Assembly: GCA_018883785.1 (NCBI GenBank)
Contig: JAHLFO010000066.1
Span: 1 to 35,217, forward strand
Source of the DNA: Candidatus Bacteroides intestinipullorum
GTDB lineage: Bacteria; Bacteroidota; Bacteroidia; Bacteroidales; Bacteroidaceae
Length of the DNA stretch: 35,217 bases
Direction: 5' to 3'
The notes beneath the pieces are model-generated. The model was not told where the DNA came from, searched no databases, and saw only the letters and a list, made by a program, of their open reading frames with translations. The position numbers and the translations under genes were made by a program. Within the stretch, counting starts at the first letter, position 1. Every line of letters starts with the position of its first letter. Below are positions 1 through 7,935 of this stretch, piece after piece.

Positions 1-768
1 GCCGTTTACCGCATCACTTACGATTGCGATGCCCTGCGTGACAACAAAGCACGGAAAACCTATCGTTGGAATCTGGACATAGGGGAGGCCACTGCCGTCT
101 TCTATAATCCTGCTGCCCGCCAATATCTTCAGGAGTCCGATGAACTCCAGCACTCCACCGAAGATATCATGGCGGGCATAGCCGGCTTGCAACAGCTTTG
201 GGCGAAGTATCCCAATACGAGCTATCTGCAAGTCTTGACGGGCAAACCCAAGCCGGGGCAATATACCTATATGAATATGATAGGTGCTGACGACCTGAAG
301 TACGAAGAACCCTTGCCGCAGTGGGACTGGACATTGACCGATAGCGTGAAGACGGTCTGTGGCTACACGTGTCATCAGGCGAAGGCCGGGTTGTATGGCC
401 GCACGTGGACAGTGTGGTATTGTCCGGAACTGCCCTTGTCCTACGGCCCGTATGTGTTGGGCGGACTGCCGGGGCTTATCCTGGAGGCGGTGGATGCGGA
501 CGGCTTCTTTCACTTCACGGCGGTAGGCATCGAGCAGGCCCCGGAGAATGTAAAGGTGGAACTTGGGCCAAGCCAAAATGAGCCCGTGAAGTGTACACGA
601 AAGAAATACCTGGCCCTGCGCAGGCTTCGTGCCGAACAGACTTATTCCGAGCAGGTGAAAGACCTCATGGCCGGTTCGGGAGCCAAGGTGGTCAAGATAA
701 CGGATGCCAGCGGCAATGAGATTACCGACCAGAAGGCACCCCGTAAGAACTATCTTGACCTGGAATGA
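1..768 (+). CDS. GLPGLI family protein, 5'-truncated by window edge
   Basis: The frame is open from base 1, so the 169 start in the ORF track is internal and the true start lies upstream of the window. About 255 residues are visible. The signature GLPGLI occurs in the context VLGGLPGLILEA, preceded by an aromatic-rich stretch (TWTVWYCPELPLSYGPY), which is the hallmark of the Bacteroidetes GLPGLI family. Members are usually about 250-300 residues with a signal peptide and are thought to be exported; their biochemical role is not established. The stop is 4 bp before the ATG of the next gene, an outer-membrane barrel, so the two are almost certainly co-transcribed. The family assignment is secure; any function is inference from the partner gene. 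Confidence 0.9.
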   Translation, partial: AVYRITYDCDALRDNKARKTYRWNLDIGEATAVFYNPAARQYLQESDELQHSTEDIMAGIAGLQQLWAKYPNTSYLQVLTGKPKPGQYTYMNMIGADDLKYEEPLPQWDWTLTDSVKTVCGYTCHQAKAGLYGRTWTVWYCPELPLSYGPYVLGGLPGLILEAVDADGFFHFTAVGIEQAPENVKVELGPSQNEPVKCTRKKYLALRRLRAEQTYSEQVKDLMAGSGAKVVKITDASGNEITDQKAPRKNYLDLE

Positions 769-772
769 ACCT

Positions 773-3295
773 ATGCGTACACTCATTTTTATCTTAGTAT
801 GCGTTTGGGGGATGGCGAGGGGGATGGCTCAGTCCTCCTCGCCTTTCGAGGGAACTGTGCACGATGCGTCCGGCCAGCCGCTTTATGGGGCCAATGTCGT
901 GCTCTATGCTGACGGAGGTAAACTCTTGGCCTTTGCAGTCGTGGGGCGGGACGGGCATTTCTCCCTGAAACGCCTGCCTGGAGCCGACCACCTGACCGTC
1001 AGCTTCATGGGCTACAAGTCCGTCACCCTGCCGGTGGCCGGATTCCGGGACGGGCAGGACATCGTACTGGCGGAAGCGGCCTTCCAACTTCGGGAAGTGG
1101 TGGCAAAGCCCGAACGCATTTCCCAGCGGGGAGATACGTTGACTTATTCCGTAGCCAACTTCAAGCAAGCCCAGGACCGCTCCATTGCCGACGTCATTGC
1201 CAAGATGCCGGGACTGGAGGTGAAGCCTAACGGCAGCATCGAGTATCAGGGCAAAGCCATCAACACTTTCTACATCGAGGGTCTCGACCTGATGGGCGGG
1301 CAGTATGCCGTGGCCAGCAACAACATCCCGGCGGACAAAGTGCAGGATGTGCAGGTACTGGAGCATCATCAGAAGGTGAAGTCCCTGCGCGGGGTCAGCT
1401 TCAGCGAGCAGGCGGCGCTCAACATAGTCCTGAAGGAAGATGCCCGTTCGGTGTGGACGGGATTGGCCGACCTGGGCGCGGGTGTGGCAGGGCGGGGCGA
1501 AGGTGTGACGTATGATAACCGTCTGATGGGGATGCAATTCAACAAGCATTTCCAGACCGTGATGATGTATAAGAACAACAACACGGGCACCGACATCGGC
1601 CACGAGGTACAGGACATTGCCGACCTGGGCGGCTACCAGGCCGAGGCGGGACTTATCAGCCTGATGGAGTTGGGCGGCCCGGACTTCAGCGCGCAGCGCT
1701 ACACGTTCAACAGCAGCCATCTTCTGGCCGGCAACTGGCTGTGGAAGACCGGACGCGATGCCGACCTGCGCGTCCAGGCCAGCGGCTTCCTCGACCGGGA
1801 AGAACAGCGCAGCGGGAGTTCCCTCACCTACCTGACCATCGACGGGATGCCCGTGATTACGGAAGATTATAGCCTGACCAACCGGCGGAAGGAGCTGAAA
1901 GGCGAGGTATGCTACACCCTGAATGCCGACCGCACCTATCTTCGAAGCAGCACCCGGGTGTATGCCGACTGGGATGCAGGAGCGGGAACAATGCATTGCA
2001 ACGACCGCGATGTCCCGCTGAGTGTCAAGCCCTATAAGCGCATGGTTTCCGAGGACTTGAGCCTGTCGCACACCACGGCACGGGGAGACGTGTGGCAGTT
2101 GTATTCCTCCACCGGCTGTACCTTCCTGCCCGGCCAACTCCTGACCATCGACGGGCAGACCCAACTGCTGGACTTGAATCTGTTTTCCACCCGGAACGAG
2201 GCAGCTTTCAGCAAGAAGCTGGGCCGGCATTTCCTGAAAAATACGGCGGGATTCGACTACAGGCGGCAATCCGTCAATGGAATCGTCTGGCAGCTGGCGC
2301 AGCCGTATTGGGAGCCTTCCACCCAGTTAAGGTTCGGCAAGCACCGGCTGGAGGGCGGCGTCAAGGTCAGCTATGTCCGGCAGGCTTATGAAGGTTCAAC
2401 TGCCGGGCGTGTCTGGGCGGAACCGTCCTTGCGCTGGGAGTGGCAGTTGTCTCCGCAGTCCGAGTGGTCTTTCAACTACCGGTTGTCGGCCACGCCCCGC
2501 GAGGGGACGTCCTTGGTCGCAGGGCCTCTCTTTACGTCCTACCGCAATCAATATGCGGGCAGCGGGCAGATGGGCGAACGGTTCTCCCACATCCTGTTGG
2601 GCAGTTATCAGTATCGCCATCCGGTGACGGGACTCTTTTTCAATCTCCGTCCGATGTATGTCCGCTCTTCCGGCAATGTCTTGTATGAGAGCGTGTTGGA
2701 CAATGACGTTTATGTGCAGCAGGCCACGACCCGGACGTACCGTTCGGACTCGTACAGCATCAGCACCCGCCTGGCGAAGACTTTCTTTTGGGGCAGGGCT
2801 ACGGTCGGATTGAACGGCTCGTTCCACTCCGCAGGCTATGCGTTCTTGTCTTCCGGACAGGTGATGGAGGGCCGGGTGGATGGTTACGCCGTGTCGTTGG
2901 ACTATTCGCTCCGCCCGCTCAAGTGGCTTTCCGTGGAGGGGAAATCCGAGGCAACGGTCACCTGCCGCAAGGATTTGAGCGATGTTTCCGTCCCGGTCGG
3001 CCGCGTGGTGGATTGGTCCCACTATGGCGGTTTCCATATTCTTCCTGCCGCCGGGTGGATGCTGTCGTGGGACAATGAACTGTATCACAGCAGCGAGAAG
3101 AGTTTCGGGTTGAATTATTTCTGCCATGTCTCCCTGAGCTACCGGACGAAGCGTTGGGAACTGTCCTTGCTGGCCAACAACGTGGCGGGCACTTCGGAAT
3201 ACCGGCGCAGGGTGGTGTCTTCCACGCTCCAGTCCTATACGCTGACCTACCTCCGGCCACGGGAATTCCTGCTGAAGTTCAGCATCGACCTGTAG
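773..3295 (+). CDS. Outer-membrane beta-barrel protein with N-terminal carboxypeptidase-regulatory-like domain
   Basis: The start is ATG 773 (MRTLIFILVCVWGM...), not the tracked 704, because it gives a signal peptide and sits 4 bp after the GLPGLI stop; product about 840 aa. After the signal, roughly residues 22-100 form a CarboxypepD_reg-like beta-sandwich (FEGTVHDASGQPLYGANVVL, with VSFMGYKS near its end). A plug-like segment follows (SIADVIAKMPGLEVKPNGSIEYQG, then FYIEGLDLMGG), and the remaining ~600 residues alternate aromatic and polar residues as in a large barrel ending in LLKFSIDL. This matches the TonB-receptor-like 'outer membrane beta-barrel' family. No clear TonB box was identified. 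The substrate is unknown. It pairs with the GLPGLI protein upstream and converges on a two-component system. Confidence 0.88.
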   Translation: MRTLIFILVCVWGMARGMAQSSSPFEGTVHDASGQPLYGANVVLYADGGKLLAFAVVGRDGHFSLKRLPGADHLTVSFMGYKSVTLPVAGFRDGQDIVLAEAAFQLREVVAKPERISQRGDTLTYSVANFKQAQDRSIADVIAKMPGLEVKPNGSIEYQGKAINTFYIEGLDLMGGQYAVASNNIPADKVQDVQVLEHHQKVKSLRGVSFSEQAALNIVLKEDARSVWTGLADLGAGVAGRGEGVTYDNRLMGMQFNKHFQTVMMYKNNNTGTDIGHEVQDIADLGGYQAEAGLISLMELGGPDFSAQRYTFNSSHLLAGNWLWKTGRDADLRVQASGFLDREEQRSGSSLTYLTIDGMPVITEDYSLTNRRKELKGEVCYTLNADRTYLRSSTRVYADWDAGAGTMHCNDRDVPLSVKPYKRMVSEDLSLSHTTARGDVWQLYSSTGCTFLPGQLLTIDGQTQLLDLNLFSTRNEAAFSKKLGRHFLKNTAGFDYRRQSVNGIVWQLAQPYWEPSTQLRFGKHRLEGGVKVSYVRQAYEGSTAGRVWAEPSLRWEWQLSPQSEWSFNYRLSATPREGTSLVAGPLFTSYRNQYAGSGQMGERFSHILLGSYQYRHPVTGLFFNLRPMYVRSSGNVLYESVLDNDVYVQQATTRTYRSDSYSISTRLAKTFFWGRATVGLNGSFHSAGYAFLSSGQVMEGRVDGYAVSLDYSLRPLKWLSVEGKSEATVTCRKDLSDVSVPVGRVVDWSHYGGFHILPAAGWMLSWDNELYHSSEKSFGLNYFCHVSLSYRTKRWELSLLANNVAGTSEYRRRVVSSTLQSYTLTYLRPREFLLKFSIDL

Positions 3296-3337
3296 GAAGT
3301 CCGCTTGTCGCTGCCGCCTCCATCCGATCTCTCCCAC

Positions 3338-3403
3338 AAAGAGGTGGCACCTTTTTCATAAAGAGGTGGCACCTTTTCTATAAAGAGGTGGCACCTTTTC
3401 TAT
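3338..3403 (+). repeat. Array A1: three 22-bp units, AAAGAGGTGGCACCTTTT core
   Basis: Three head-to-tail units begin at 3338, 3360 and 3382, each exactly 22 bp; units 2 and 3 are identical and unit 1 differs only by a TC/CT swap. The core pairs with itself around a central GGC on the + strand, including one G-T position that would be a wobble pair in + strand RNA and a mismatch on the other strand. The array begins 42 bp after the barrel gene stop, in the 154-bp gap between convergent genes. The same core recurs at 34947-35012. Units directly abut, so it is not a CRISPR. Confidence 0.9.
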
Positions 3404-3449
3404 GCCTGCTTCCGCAGTAGGTCTGTCCTTTGCCGGATGTCGGGGTCAG

Positions 3450-4139
3450 TCAATAGAGTAGCCGGTAGCCCTCTCCCCGCTGGTTAATCAGCTTCACGTC
3501 GGGGTCTTTGGAGAGGCGGCGTCTCAGTCGGGAGATGAGTGTCTGGAAGCTGCGGGTGCAGAAAAAGTCGTCGTCGCCCCAGAGGTCCAGCAGGATGTCC
3601 TTGGCGGGGACGATGGCATGCGGATGGCGACAGAGGCGTTCCAATATCTCGCTCTCCCGGTTGGGCAGTTCGTGGCTTTCGCCGGTGGGCAGGTAGGTCA
3701 GTGTCCGTTTGCCGGGGTCGAACTGGTAGTGGCCGATTTGTGTCTTCTCTTTCTGCGGGGCGGAGGTGGGGGTAATTCTGCCCAGCAGGGCTTGTATGCG
3801 CACCATCAGTTCTTTCATTCCGAAGGGCTTCTTCAGGTAATCGTTGCCCCCGGCGTGGAAACCTTCCACCACGTCGTCCACCGTGCTCTTGGCTGTCAGG
3901 AAGAGGATAGGCGTGCGACTGTCCGTCTGCCGAATCCTCCGCACCATGTCCAGGCCGGACAGTTGGGGCATCATGATGTCTGCCACCAGAATGTCCGGGG
4001 AGAGCCGGGCGAATGCTTCGAGTCCGGCTTCGCCGTCGGCGGCCAGGGAGACCCGGAAGTGGTTGGCCTCCAAGGCGTCTTTGATAATTCTGGCCAATGT
4101 GGGTTCGTCTTCTACTATCAGTACGTGTATCTTGTCCAT
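3450..4139 (-). CDS. OmpR/PhoB-type response regulator
   Basis: A 229-aa two-domain regulator. The N-terminal receiver domain shows the acidic pair E10/D11 (VLIVEDEP), the phospho-acceptor D54 (ILVADIMMP), a T/S position in FLTAKS and K104 in YLKKPF. The C-terminal ~100 residues fit a winged-helix DNA-binding domain (ELPNRESEILERLCRHP, then SFQTLISRLRRRL and INQRGEGYRLLY). It is expected to bind DNA as a dimer when phosphorylated by the kinase encoded just upstream; the ATG lies 1 bp after the kinase stop, so both share one mRNA. Its targets are not visible. The convergent barrel/GLPGLI pair is a candidate by neighbourhood only. Confidence 0.95.
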   Translation of the reverse strand: MDKIHVLIVEDEPTLARIIKDALEANHFRVSLAADGEAGLEAFARLSPDILVADIMMPQLSGLDMVRRIRQTDSRTPILFLTAKSTVDDVVEGFHAGGNDYLKKPFGMKELMVRIQALLGRITPTSAPQKEKTQIGHYQFDPGKRTLTYLPTGESHELPNRESEILERLCRHPHAIVPAKDILLDLWGDDDFFCTRSFQTLISRLRRRLSKDPDVKLINQRGEGYRLLY

Positions 4140-4140
4140 G

Positions 4141-5487
4141 CTATAATTCGATGTAAAATGTGCTGCCCTTGCCCGGCGTGCTTTCCACCGTCAGGCGGCC
4201 GCCGTGCTTCTCCACGATGTTCTTTGCGAAAAACAGTCCGATGCCGTAGCCTTTGACATTGTGCACATCGCCGGTGGGCACCCGGTAGAATTTCTCGAAG
4301 ATGTGGATTTGGTCGCGCGGGGCGATGCCGATGCCGTTGTCCGCGATGGATATGCAGGTCTTGTCTCCGTCCTGCCTGGCTTCGAGGGCAATGGTTACTT
4401 GCTTGCCCGAATACTTCACGGCATTGTCCAAGAGGGTGGAGAGCACGCTGGACATCAGCTTGCGGTCCATCCGGACGGCGAGGTCGTCGGGGCAGACAGA
4501 GACCGTTGTCGTGCAGGGCTTCTTGGCGCTCAGCCGGGTTTGGGCGGCGGCTTCTTCCAGCAGCGGCTTGATGGCGGTATCGGTCAGGTCGAGTTGCAGG
4601 CTGTCCCTGTTCTTCAGCGTGGTGGAGAGAATCATTTCCACCAGCCCCGTCAGCTTGTCCAGTTGCTCTTTGATGATGTTCAGGTATTCTTCGCGCAGGG
4701 AGGGATTGTTGCCCAGGTCGCCGCACTCCAGCAGGGTGTCGCTGGCGGCATAGGCCACGGCGATGGGCGTCTTCAGTTCGTGGGTGATGTTGCCGGTGAA
4801 GTCGTTTTTCATCCGCTCCAGGTCCCGCTGTTTCCGCAAGGCCCTGTCGATGAAGACAAAGGCGGCGATGACCGTCAGCAGGATGCCCGCCGACACGGCC
4901 AATACGCCTGCCATTCCCCGGAGGATGTGTGCGGAGAAGGACGGGGAGCGGAATTCGTAGGTACCGGCGTTGAGGTTGGAGACTATCGGGATGACCGGGT
5001 CGTCCGTCGCAGGCCGGTACCCTGCTGTACAGACAGAATCAACCGCTTGTTCGTCGCGTAAGAAACGTAGCTGGTGGGTCAAAGGCAGTCCGATGGAGTC
5101 CAGGGAGAGGGTAAAGAGTTCGTCCACCCGGCGGATATCGAAATTACCGGCGATGAATATCTTTCCGGCTTCCGTGTCGGGGTCAATGCGGTATACAGTG
5201 ATTTCCTTCGGCTTTCCTTTGAGCGTGTCCATGCCGATGGATATGACCTGGCCCGTGGGATTGGGTGAGGGAGTATAGAGGACGGTGGTGTCCGACTCCA
5301 GGCTCTTGCGCAGTTTCTCGGCATATTCATAGCCTTCCGCCTCGGTCAGCAGGGAACTGATTTGGGTCGTGAGTGCCTGCTTTTGGCTGGTGTATAGTCC
5401 GTGCAGCCAATAGGCCTCGTAGGCGGCTACGGCCAGCAGGGTCAAGATGGCGGTGAGGAAGATGGGGTGTCTCTTGAGGAAGGACAT
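4141..5487 (-). CDS. Membrane sensor histidine kinase
   Basis: 448 aa. One membrane segment lies near residues 9-29 and a second near 191-213, enclosing a periplasmic sensor region of about 160 residues without a recognised fold. The HisKA dimerisation helix carries the phospho-accepting H236 in GNITHELKTPIA. The ATPase domain shows the N box (LLDNAVKYSG), G1 box (ISIADNGIGIA), F box (IFEKFYRV) and G2 box (GYGIGLFFAKNIVEKHGG), so it should be an active kinase. It is the first gene of a kinase-regulator operon, with the partner regulator 1 bp downstream. The ligand is unknown. Confident in class. Confidence 0.95.
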   Translation of the reverse strand: MSFLKRHPIFLTAILTLLAVAAYEAYWLHGLYTSQKQALTTQISSLLTEAEGYEYAEKLRKSLESDTTVLYTPSPNPTGQVISIGMDTLKGKPKEITVYRIDPDTEAGKIFIAGNFDIRRVDELFTLSLDSIGLPLTHQLRFLRDEQAVDSVCTAGYRPATDDPVIPIVSNLNAGTYEFRSPSFSAHILRGMAGVLAVSAGILLTVIAAFVFIDRALRKQRDLERMKNDFTGNITHELKTPIAVAYAASDTLLECGDLGNNPSLREEYLNIIKEQLDKLTGLVEMILSTTLKNRDSLQLDLTDTAIKPLLEEAAAQTRLSAKKPCTTTVSVCPDDLAVRMDRKLMSSVLSTLLDNAVKYSGKQVTIALEARQDGDKTCISIADNGIGIAPRDQIHIFEKFYRVPTGDVHNVKGYGIGLFFAKNIVEKHGGRLTVESTPGKGSTFYIEL

Positions 5488-5509
5488 CGTGTGAGCGGGC
5501 TTTACGATA

Positions 5510-5546
5510 AGAAGAGGGGCATGCCTATTGCGGCACCCCCTCTTCT
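5510..5546 (-). terminator. Stem-loop between NagB-like gene and histidine kinase
   Basis: AGAAGAGGGG (5510-5519) pairs perfectly with CCCCTCTTCT (5537-5546), a 10-bp stem with a 17-nt loop. It lies just after the NagB-like stop on the minus strand and upstream of the kinase start. No long T-run follows on the minus strand, so it may be a weak terminator or an mRNA 3'-end stabiliser rather than a classical intrinsic terminator. Confidence 0.55.
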
Positions 5547-5568
5547 AATTCTTACTATAAAACAATTC

Positions 5569-7560
5569 TTACAACGGGATATATTCCACAAACGCCTCCA
5601 TAGCTTCGTAGGATGCCAATCCCAGCTGGTCGTAGAGGTTGGCCGTGGCGCGGTTGCGGTCTTCGCTGCGTTGCCAGAAGAGTCGTTCGTCGTTGCCCAG
5701 GAAGGGTGCGCTCTCCATCTGGCTCTGGTGCTTCAGGATGGCGTTGCGCTTGGCTCGGAGTTCTTCGGGGCTGATGGGAACGGCCATCTCGATGTTCTCG
5801 ATTTCCCATTCGGCCCAGGCGCCGCGGTACATCCAGATGCGGCAATCCTTCAGCCACTCGGCGCCGGCTTCCTTCTCCAAGTCGATGGCGGCAAAGACGC
5901 CGTCCGTGCAGACACGGTGCGTGCCGTGCGGGTCGGCCAGGTCGCCGGCCACGAAGATCTGGTGGGGCTGGATTTCGCGGAGCAGGTTGCGGATGATTTC
6001 CACGTCGGCCTCGCTGATGGGGTTCTTCTGGATGCGGCCCGTCTCATAGAAGGGCAGGTCGAGGAAGTGGCAGTGGTCCAGCGGGATATTGTTGTACGTG
6101 CAGGCCGTGCGTGCCTCGCCACGGCGGATGAGGCCCTTGATGGTGAGCACGTCGCGTGTGTCGATGTCGCCGTCTTTCTTCTCGCGGAGGAATTGGCGGA
6201 TTTCCTTATACTTCTCGTTGATGACCTGGTCGCCGCTGTTGTTGAACAACTGGTTGAAGCCATTGATGAAGTGGAGGAAGCGTACCACCTCTTCGTCGCC
6301 CACGGCAATGTTGCCCGAGGTCTCGTAGGCTACGTGCACATCGTGCTTCTGCTCTACCAGTCGGCGGATGGTGCCGCCCATGGAGATGACATCATCATCC
6401 GGGTGCGGGGAGAAGACGATGACGCGCTTCGGATAGGGGTTGGCGCGCTCGGGACGGTAGGTGTCATCGGCATTGGGTTTGCCGCCCGGCCATCCGGTGA
6501 TGGTGTGTTGCAGGTCGTTGAATATCTTGATGTTCACATTGTAGGCCGAACCGTAGAGGGCCAGCAGTTCGCTCAGGCCGTGGTCGTTATAGTCCTTGTT
6601 CGTCAGTTTCAGGATGGGTTTGCCGGTCAGCTGGCAGAGCCATACGATGGCGCTGCGGATGAGCTTGTCGGTCCATTCGCACGAAGTCACCAGCCAGGGG
6701 TGCTGGATGCGGGTCAGATTGGAAGCAGAAGAGAGGTCGAGGACGACGTGCGTGTTGTTATGCGTCTGGAGGAAGGAGGCGGGGATGGCGTCGGTGACGG
6801 GGCCTTCGACGCAGTCCTTGATGCGGGCGGCTTTTTCCTCGCCCCAGGCAATCAGGTACACCTTCTTGGCGGCCAGGATGGTGGAGACGCCCATGGTGAT
6901 GGCGCTGATGGGCGTGTTGTCCAGCGTGCCGAACATCTTGACGGCTTCGTTGCGCGAGGTGCCGTCCATCAGGATGAGGCGGGTGGTGGAGTTGAGGCGC
7001 GAGCCGGGTTCGTTGAAGCCGATGTTGCCCACGCGGCCGATGCCCAGCAGTGCGAAGTCTATCCCGCCGAAGCTCTCGATGCGCTGCTCGTAGAGGCGGC
7101 AATACTCGAAGATGGTGTCCTTCGGGATGGTGCCGCTGGGGCTGAAGATGTTTTGCGGGTCGATGTCCACGTGGTTCAGCAGCATCTCCTTCAGCGAGTT
7201 GAGGTTGCTGGTCACGGCATCGGGCGACAAGGGATAGTATTCGTAGAGGTTGAAGATGATGACGTTGCGGAAGCTCAGTCCCTCCTCCTGGTGCATGCGG
7301 ACGAGGGCGGCGTAGACATTGCGGGGAGAGTTGCCACCGGCCAAGGCCAGCACGCAGAAGCGTCCGGCTTTTTGCTTCTCGCGGATGAGCTGGGCGATTT
7401 CCAAGGCGATATGGCTCGCGCCCTCTTCGGCGGTTTCATAGATGTCCGTAGGAATCTTCTCCAGGCGGGTGAGCACGGAACGCTCGAAAGCATTCTCCGG
7501 CCGGTAGTACCGGGTCGATACGCGGTTGAGCGTAATCTGGGAGCTTAAGTTGGTTTTCAT
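5569..7560 (-). CDS. NagB-like (deaminase-fold) / PIG-L (LmbE) deacetylase fusion protein
   Basis: ATG 7560 (MKTNLSSQITL) is chosen over the tracked start, because the tracked extension runs through intergenic repeats; this gives 663 aa, which I recall as the usual length of the Bacteroides NagB-like family. Residues ~20-290 resemble glucosamine-6-phosphate deaminase (LALAGGNSPR, GFNEPGSR). The positions equivalent to E. coli NagB D72, D141 and H143 read Y106 (FNLYEY), V177 and N179 (GRVGNIGFNEP), while E184 is kept, so canonical deamination is doubtful. Residues ~380-660 form a PIG-L/LmbE N-deacetylase-like domain with the metal motif HPDDD (H386) and PHGTH (H545, H548). The second domain may act on N-acetylated amino sugars while the first binds a sugar phosphate; that is inference. 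Confidence 0.9.
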   Translation of the reverse strand: MKTNLSSQITLNRVSTRYYRPENAFERSVLTRLEKIPTDIYETAEEGASHIALEIAQLIREKQKAGRFCVLALAGGNSPRNVYAALVRMHQEEGLSFRNVIIFNLYEYYPLSPDAVTSNLNSLKEMLLNHVDIDPQNIFSPSGTIPKDTIFEYCRLYEQRIESFGGIDFALLGIGRVGNIGFNEPGSRLNSTTRLILMDGTSRNEAVKMFGTLDNTPISAITMGVSTILAAKKVYLIAWGEEKAARIKDCVEGPVTDAIPASFLQTHNNTHVVLDLSSASNLTRIQHPWLVTSCEWTDKLIRSAIVWLCQLTGKPILKLTNKDYNDHGLSELLALYGSAYNVNIKIFNDLQHTITGWPGGKPNADDTYRPERANPYPKRVIVFSPHPDDDVISMGGTIRRLVEQKHDVHVAYETSGNIAVGDEEVVRFLHFINGFNQLFNNSGDQVINEKYKEIRQFLREKKDGDIDTRDVLTIKGLIRRGEARTACTYNNIPLDHCHFLDLPFYETGRIQKNPISEADVEIIRNLLREIQPHQIFVAGDLADPHGTHRVCTDGVFAAIDLEKEAGAEWLKDCRIWMYRGAWAEWEIENIEMAVPISPEELRAKRNAILKHQSQMESAPFLGNDERLFWQRSEDRNRATANLYDQLGLASYEAMEAFVEYIPL

Positions 7561-7609
7561 AATAATGTGGTAGTTAAATGGTAAATTATGGATGACTTTT
7601 TCAATGTCA

Positions 7610-7617
7610 CAAATATA
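7610..7617 (-). promoter_or_regulatory. Putative -7 element of the NagB-like gene
   Basis: On the minus strand the sequence reads TATATTTG, matching the Bacteroidetes -7 consensus TAnnTTTG, 50 bp upstream of ATG 7560. No good -33 TTTG is present at the usual 19-21 bp distance, so the call rests on one box. Confidence 0.45.
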
Positions 7618-7695
7618 CGGATTTCGCGCCAAAGTGCGCCTTCTTTGCGGGGCCGTTTCCGTTAAAAACACTAAAAAGGAGGGTAAACACCGGGG

Positions 7696-7761
7696 CTTGT
7701 GCGGGTTGGCATACGGACTTGTGCGGGTTGGGAGCCGGACTTGTGCCGGTTGGGATTGGGA
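7696..7761. repeat. Array C: three 22-bp direct repeats, CTTGTGCGGGTTGG core
   Basis: Units start at 7696, 7718 and 7740, exactly 22 bp apart. Cores are CTTGTGCGGGTTGG twice and CTTGTGCCGGTTGG once, with variable linkers. Unlike arrays A and B no self-complementary hairpin around GGC is seen. It lies between the pbpC stop and the NagB-like promoter, next to array B. Confidence 0.85.
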
Positions 7762-7771
7762 GTCATCCGGG

Positions 7772-7880
7772 AACCAATGCCATTGATTGGGAGGAATCAA
7801 TGCCATTGATTGGGGGGAATCAATGCCATTGATTGGGGGTAATCAATGCCATTGATTGTAGGGACCAATGCCATTGGTTC
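7772..7880 (-). repeat. Array B: five near-palindromic units, 23-bp period, AATCAATGCCATTGATT
   Basis: The CAATGCCATTG core starts at 7775, 7798, 7821, 7844 and 7866, spaced 23, 23, 23 and 22 bp, with G-rich linkers. Units 2-4 have arms AATCAAT/ATTGATT around GCC. Unit 5 has both arms changed in a matching way (ACCAAT/ATTGGT). Unit 1 has only one arm changed, which stays paired as a U-G wobble on the minus strand only. The minus strand is the sense of pbpC, whose stop is 55 bp upstream in transcription direction; in that sense every loop is GGC. Confidence 0.92.
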
Positions 7881-7935
7881 CTGGTTGGCTCCGGCTTCCA
7901 GCCCGGTTGAGGTGGGGTATGGACGGGGTTAAGTC

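Noticed and set aside
5401-7548. 715-aa + strand ORF opposite the NagB-like gene, and similar long antisense ORFs (e.g. 794-2269 -, 2396-3337 -, 7999-8991 +, 11178-13484 +, 18099-19376 -, 24656-25549 -)
   Set aside because: They are shadows of strongly supported genes. High GC at third codon positions removes stops on the opposite strand; the translations are rich in G, A, V, H and Q and show no family motifs.
7772-7880. CRISPR array
   Set aside because: Repeat units of 22-23 bp are contiguous apart from short G-rich linkers that are themselves similar; there are no unique spacers and no cas genes.
7696-7880. Iteron-type replication origin
   Set aside because: Period of ~22 bp recalls plasmid iterons, but there is no rep gene, no DnaA-box cluster, the context is chromosomal metabolism, and palindromic units are unlike classical iterons.
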